Assembly: GCF_009936235.1 (NCBI RefSeq)
Contig: NZ_AP022314.1
Span: 1,364,001 to 1,428,000, forward strand
Source: Mycobacterium xenopi
GTDB taxonomy: Bacteria > Actinomycetota > Actinomycetes > Mycobacteriales > Mycobacteriaceae
Length of the DNA: 64,000 nucleotides
Direction of reading: 5' to 3'
The notes under the pieces are model-generated. The model ran no database searches, was not told where the DNA came from, and saw nothing but the letters and a program-made list of their open reading frames with translations. A program made the translations under genes and the position numbers. This document shows, piece after piece, positions 60,788 to 64,000 of this stretch (positions are counted from its first letter, which is position 1; the number at the start of each line of letters is the position of its first letter).

Positions 60788-61423
60788 GTGACGACGCCGC
60801 CAGCACCGGCGCCCAAGACGGCCAAGCCTCGGCTGCTGCAGGACGGGCGCGACATGTTCTGGTCGATCGCCCCGCTGGCGGTGGCGTGCATCCTGCTGGC
60901 GGGGCTGGTCGGGATGTGCACGTTTGCGCCCGGCGGCACCAACAAAGGGGTGGTGCCGACCTACGATGCGACCAGCGCGCTGCGCGCCGATGCTCAGACA
61001 CTGGGGTTCCCGATCCGGCTGCCACGGTTGCCGGAGGGTTGGCGGTCCAACTCGGGCAGCCGTGGCGGGATCGACAACGGGCGAACCGACCCGGCCAGCG
61101 GCCAACGCGCTCACGCGGCGACTTCGACCGTCGGGTACATCAGCCCGACCGGGATGTACCTCAGCCTGACTCAAAGCAACGCCGACGAGGACAAGCTGGT
61201 CGGATCGATTCATGCCGCGATGTACCCGAGCGGCGTGGTCGACGTCGACGGCACCCGCTGGGTCGTCTACGAAGGCGACGCCGCCGAGCCGGTGTGGACT
61301 ACCCGGCTCGACGGCGCGGCGGGCGGCACCCAGATCGCGATAACGGGTGCCGGAAGCAGCGACCAGTTCCGTACGCTAGCGGCGGCAACCCAGTCTCAAC
61401 CGCCGCTGCCGGCGAGCCGATAG
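60788..61423 (+). CDS. DUF4245 membrane-anchored protein (Rv1100-like)
   Basis: 211 residues from GTG 60788. A Pro/Lys-rich cytoplasmic N-terminus, one helix at about 25-47 (MFWSIAPLAVACILLAGLVG), and an exported domain (FPIRLPRLPEGWRSNSGSRG, GMYLSLTQSNADEDKLV, VVYEGDAAEPVWTTRLDGA). DUF4245 is actinobacterial and conserved next to glpX. Function unknown. The next gene starts 13 bp after its stop. Confidence 0.9.
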   Translation: MTTPPAPAPKTAKPRLLQDGRDMFWSIAPLAVACILLAGLVGMCTFAPGGTNKGVVPTYDATSALRADAQTLGFPIRLPRLPEGWRSNSGSRGGIDNGRTDPASGQRAHAATSTVGYISPTGMYLSLTQSNADEDKLVGSIHAAMYPSGVVDVDGTRWVVYEGDAAEPVWTTRLDGAAGGTQIAITGAGSSDQFRTLAAATQSQPPLPASR

Positions 61424-61436
61424 TGAGGACCCGTCG

Positions 61437-62234
61437 ATGACTGCACCCGAAGCCGACCTCACCGGGTGGTCGGCCGCGCCGTTCACCGGTGGCGGCTACA
61501 CCCATGACGTCTACCGCAAGGGCGAGGGCCCCGGTGTGGTGCTGATTCCCGAGATACCGGGCATCCATCCAGGGGTACTGGCTCTGGGAAACCACCTGGT
61601 GGACAACAACTTCAGTGTGGCGATCCCGTCGTTGTTCGGCACCCCGGGCCGACCCGTCTCGGTCGGCTACGCACTTCCGGTCATGGTGCGCGCTTGCGTG
61701 GCAAGGGAATTCGCGGCGTTCGCCACCAACAAGCAGCGCCCGGTGGCGGTGTTCCTGCGGGCGTTGGCCCGCGAACTCAACGCGTCAACGCCGGGCAAGG
61801 GTGTCGGGGTGATCGGCCAGTGTTTCACCGGCGGTTTCGCGCTGGCCGCCGCGGTTGACGACACTGTGCTGGCGCCGGTGCTTAGCCAGCCGTCGCTGCC
61901 GCTTCCGCTCACCCGTGCTCAGCGGCGCGACCCCGGGGTGAGCGAGCATGAGCTGCGCGTCGTCGCGGAGCGGGCCGCCACTGAGGGCTTGTGCGCCATG
62001 GGTCTACGGTTCAGCGAGGACAAGCTGGTGCCGCGGGACCGGTTTCAGACGCTTAAGGACCGCCTTGGCGACGCGTTCGAGGTGATCGAGATCGACTCCG
62101 GGCCCGGCAACGAATACGGCTTCTCCCGGATGGCGCATTCGGTGTTGACCGATGAGGTTCGCGAGACCGACGGCCACCCGGCCTACGAGGCCCGCAAGCG
62201 GGTCGTGGAGTTCCTCACCCAGCGTTTGCTCTAG
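61437..62234 (+). CDS. Dienelactone hydrolase-family protein
   Basis: 265 residues with GAGGA 9 bp upstream of ATG 61437. DLH fold: LIPEIPGIHPG (Glu that pairs with the nucleophile), IGQCFTGGFALAA with nucleophile Cys in GxCxGG, and His probably in RMAHSVLTD. Substrates of such stand-alone proteins are usually unknown. Its last 20 bases overlap the 3-prime end of the SDR gene on the other strand. Confidence 0.88.
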   Translation: MTAPEADLTGWSAAPFTGGGYTHDVYRKGEGPGVVLIPEIPGIHPGVLALGNHLVDNNFSVAIPSLFGTPGRPVSVGYALPVMVRACVAREFAAFATNKQRPVAVFLRALARELNASTPGKGVGVIGQCFTGGFALAAAVDDTVLAPVLSQPSLPLPLTRAQRRDPGVSEHELRVVAERAATEGLCAMGLRFSEDKLVPRDRFQTLKDRLGDAFEVIEIDSGPGNEYGFSRMAHSVLTDEVRETDGHPAYEARKRVVEFLTQRLL

Positions 62235-63048
62235 CGGCCTGGCGGGCGCGTTGCCGCTCGACGAACCGGATCGAAAACCGTTGCAGCAGACCAGGTGCCA
62301 GCCGCGCGACCAGCCACGTGGCATGCGCGCGTTTCGGCACGACCAGCAACGCCTTGTTGCGCTGGATCGCGCGCAGCGTGTCGCGGGCCAGCCGGTCGGG
62401 GTCGTAGGCGCGCCTGATGCCCTGGCCGCGCAGGTAGTAGTCGCGGCCGACGAACCCGCCGACCGCGCCCTTGTCCAGGATCGGCGTCTCCACGGCGGCG
62501 GGGCAGACCGCCAGCACGCCCACCCCGCGCGGGATCGCCTCCGAGCGCAGCGCCAGCGAAAGCCCCACCACCGCGTGCTTGGACATCACATAACTGGTGA
62601 TCTGTCCGGCCGCGGTCAGCCCGGCCATCGACGCGGTGTTGACGATGTGGCCGTGGCCCTGGCGCAGCATCACCGGATATGCGGCGACCACCCCGTGCAC
62701 CACGCCGCGGATATTCACGTCGATGATCGCGTTCCACTGCTGAAGTGTCAGCAGTTCGGTGTCACCGCCCCAGGCGATGCCGGCGTTGTTGAACATCAGA
62801 TCGAGGCGGCCGGCGCGGGCCAACACCTCGTCGACGACGCCCTGCACCGCGGCGGCGTCGGTCACGTCGACCGCGGCCGAGCGGGCGGTTCCGGGGCCGG
62901 TGGCGTTGTCGGCGGTACGAGCGGCAGCGGCGGCGTCAATGTCGGTGCAGACGACCTCGGCGCCGGCAGCGACTAGCGCCCGGCACAGTGCCGCCCCTAT
63001 GCCCGAGCCGGCGCCGGTGACGATGGCCTGCTTGCCGGTGAAACTCAT
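62215..63048 (-). CDS. Short-chain dehydrogenase/reductase
   Basis: 277 residues. NAD(P)-binding TGAGSGIGAAL, NNAGIAWGG, and the catalytic Ser-Tyr-Lys in NTASMAGLTAAGQITSYVMSKHA. DIDAAAA after the second strand suggests NAD preference. The C-terminal 40 residues are basic (RFVERQRARQAARANAG) as in the SDR group acting near membranes. Its ATG overlaps the stop of a 23-codon leader (ATGA), which carries the ribosome site for both. Confidence 0.92.
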   Translation of the reverse strand: MSFTGKQAIVTGAGSGIGAALCRALVAAGAEVVCTDIDAAAAARTADNATGPGTARSAAVDVTDAAAVQGVVDEVLARAGRLDLMFNNAGIAWGGDTELLTLQQWNAIIDVNIRGVVHGVVAAYPVMLRQGHGHIVNTASMAGLTAAGQITSYVMSKHAVVGLSLALRSEAIPRGVGVLAVCPAAVETPILDKGAVGGFVGRDYYLRGQGIRRAYDPDRLARDTLRAIQRNKALLVVPKRAHATWLVARLAPGLLQRFSIRFVERQRARQAARANAG

Positions 63049-63116
63049 TGGTGCTTCGCTAATTTCATGAATGACGGCCTCGCTGTTGTCACATCGACAG
63101 CGTTGCGGTCGGTCAT
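63045..63116 (-). CDS. 23-codon leader frame coupled to the SDR gene
   Basis: ATG 63116 opens MTDRNAVDVTTARPSFMKLA then KHQ, stop TGA 63047-63045 overlapping the SDR ATG. AGGAGG stands 6 bp before the leader ATG, whereas the SDR gene has no good site of its own. The SDR gene is therefore probably translated by re-initiation. I see no regulatory codon run. Confidence 0.6.
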   Translation of the reverse strand: MTDRNAVDVTTARPSFMKLAKHQ

Positions 63117-63218
63117 GTTGGCCTCCTGCCGGTCGGGGATCGCTGGGTAGCGATAGTACGGGTGCGGCTTGCGTGTTGCCGTTTGGCGGTTAACTTGGCA
63201 GCAGAGAAGGTGATTGCA

Positions 63219-63497
63219 ATGTATGACCGCGACCTGGACACCAAATGGCATGTCGACATCGAGTTCGACGAGGACGACACCCACACGCACGCGACCGTGC
63301 GTGCCCAACTCGGTGACGACGAGACCATCACCACCGCCGGCGACGCGTACCGTCATCCGAAGGATGCCAGCCAGCCGATGATCGGGGAGCAGATCGCCGC
63401 TGCCCGTGGGTTGATCGCGCTGGGCACCGAGCTGCTGCAGGCCGCGTCGCGGCGGATCGAACAGATTACCCACCAGCCGGTCCACCTGTATCGGTGA
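63219..63497 (+). CDS. DUF1876 (dsRBD-fold) protein
   Basis: 92 residues from ATG 63219 with GAGAAGG 8 bp upstream. WHVDIEFDEDDTHTHATVRA then a GDAYRHPKD segment and an amphipathic C-terminal helix (IGEQIAAARGLIALGTELLQ) match DUF1876, a small actinobacterial family with a double-stranded-RNA-binding-like fold, often stress induced. Three bases after its stop the next gene starts, so the two are an operon. Confidence 0.85.
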   Translation: MYDRDLDTKWHVDIEFDEDDTHTHATVRAQLGDDETITTAGDAYRHPKDASQPMIGEQIAAARGLIALGTELLQAASRRIEQITHQPVHLYR

Positions 63498-63500
63498 TCC

Positions 63501-64000
63501 GTGGCCCTGGCTGTCTGCCTGCTGTTCGACCGACAGTCGGAGCGCGCGATCCGTGCGCTGTGGGATCGCATCGAGCAGCAGGGGGTGCCGAGCCTGCGCT
63601 CACACACTCATGGACGGCACGTGCCGCATGTCTCCTACGCGGTGCTGCGCAGCTGGGATCAGACGGCGGTCACCGCCGCACTGGAGGAAATCGCCGCCGG
63701 CTCGCCGGTCGAGCTGTGCTTTGACGGAGTGGGGCTGTTTCGGCGCGGCCGGATGTGGTTGGTGGCCGGTGTGGGTGCCGATTTCGTGGCGCGGCAGGCG
63801 CGCGTCGTAGCGGCGGTCACCGCCACCGGAGCCGAATTGCACAAACACTATGTGCCCGGGATCTGGCTGCCGCATTGTTCGCTTGCGCCGCGCGCGATGT
63901 TGGCGCAGCTGCCGGTGGTCGTCGGTTCGGTGCTCGACGTGTTGCCGCTGCACGCCCGACTGGACCGTGCCGCACTGGTCAACAGCGCGACGGGGGAGAT
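63501..64000 (+). CDS. 2H phosphoesterase/2-prime,5-prime RNA ligase-like protein, cut by the window end
   Basis: GTG 63501 opens a frame without stop to base 64000 (166 codons seen). The two 2H-superfamily motifs are visible as VPHVSYAVL and WLPHCSLAP (His-x-Ser type), with a central SPVELCFDGVGLFRRG strand region, as in LigT/ThpR cyclic phosphodiesterases. It likely acts on a 2-prime,3-prime-cyclic phosphate or a nucleotide. Coupling to a dsRBD-fold protein hints at RNA metabolism. Confidence 0.75.
   Translation, partial: MALAVCLLFDRQSERAIRALWDRIEQQGVPSLRSHTHGRHVPHVSYAVLRSWDQTAVTAALEEIAAGSPVELCFDGVGLFRRGRMWLVAGVGADFVARQARVVAAVTATGAELHKHYVPGIWLPHCSLAPRAMLAQLPVVVGSVLDVLPLHARLDRAALVNSATGE

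Noticed and set aside
60734..61213. Minus-strand N-terminal extension of glpX
   Set aside because: Lies over DUF4245 and has no family similarity; ATG 60733 gives the right length.

Overview
This window comes from a slow-growing Mycobacterium. It is GC-rich and carries PE/PPE and ESX-type WXG100 genes, mycothiol enzymes (mca) and a gene order close to the M. tuberculosis Rv1026-Rv1101c interval: trcS-trcR, esxI-esxJ-PPE15-PE8, beta-propeller, fadD14, echA8, echA9, fadA3, lipU, cbs, pra, metB, greA, mca, short-chain Z-prenyl synthase, coaA, glyA1, desA2, phoH2, fum, glpX. Gene names rest on recalled family motifs and this order; no search was run.

Layout. 1-236 holds nothing I recognise. 237-1473 is a broken 13E12/HNH repeat gene. 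1550-11708 is a potassium block on the minus strand: a 27-residue membrane peptide, kdpF-A-B-C-D, a tandem MIRU-type repeat, kdpE, then a separate RCK-pore-RCK channel. Unlike M. tuberculosis, where I recall kdpDE diverging from kdpFABC, all kdp genes here point the same way. 11967-13611 is a small regulatory locus: a Cys/Met-rich membrane peptide divergent from a BlaI-type repressor and an M56 peptidase, with a dyad operator between them. trcR-trcS follow.

16238-20860 is secretion-related: a plus-strand PE-PPE pair facing a minus-strand PE8-PPE15-esxJ-esxI operon. Then come a DUF732 protein, a tRNA with a UAA anticodon, a PknH-domain lipoprotein, a beta-propeller and fadD14. 26062-37103 is lipid and acyl metabolism: two patatins (one frameshifted), lpqV, a coupled cysteine dioxygenase-like/rhodanese pair, echA8/echA9, fadA3, an SGNH hydrolase and lipU. 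37162-41115 is transsulfuration (cbs, metB) with pra and a TM2 protein between. 41162-50887 runs through a frameshifted GPP34 gene, greA, mca, a DUF255 thioredoxin-fold protein, a hemolysin-III protein, the Z-prenyl synthase and three unrecognised membrane proteins. 50937-64000 carries coaA, two different serine hydroxymethyltransferases in tandem, desA2, a short Cys-rich ORF before phoH2, a polysaccharide deacetylase, glpX-fum, and a tail of hydrolase/SDR/small-protein genes ending in a cut 2H phosphoesterase.

Recurring themes are translational coupling by ATGA/TTGA overlaps, start codons sitting 6-8 nt behind a TANNNT-like -10 box (leaderless type), and several short ORFs that ordinary annotation would miss.
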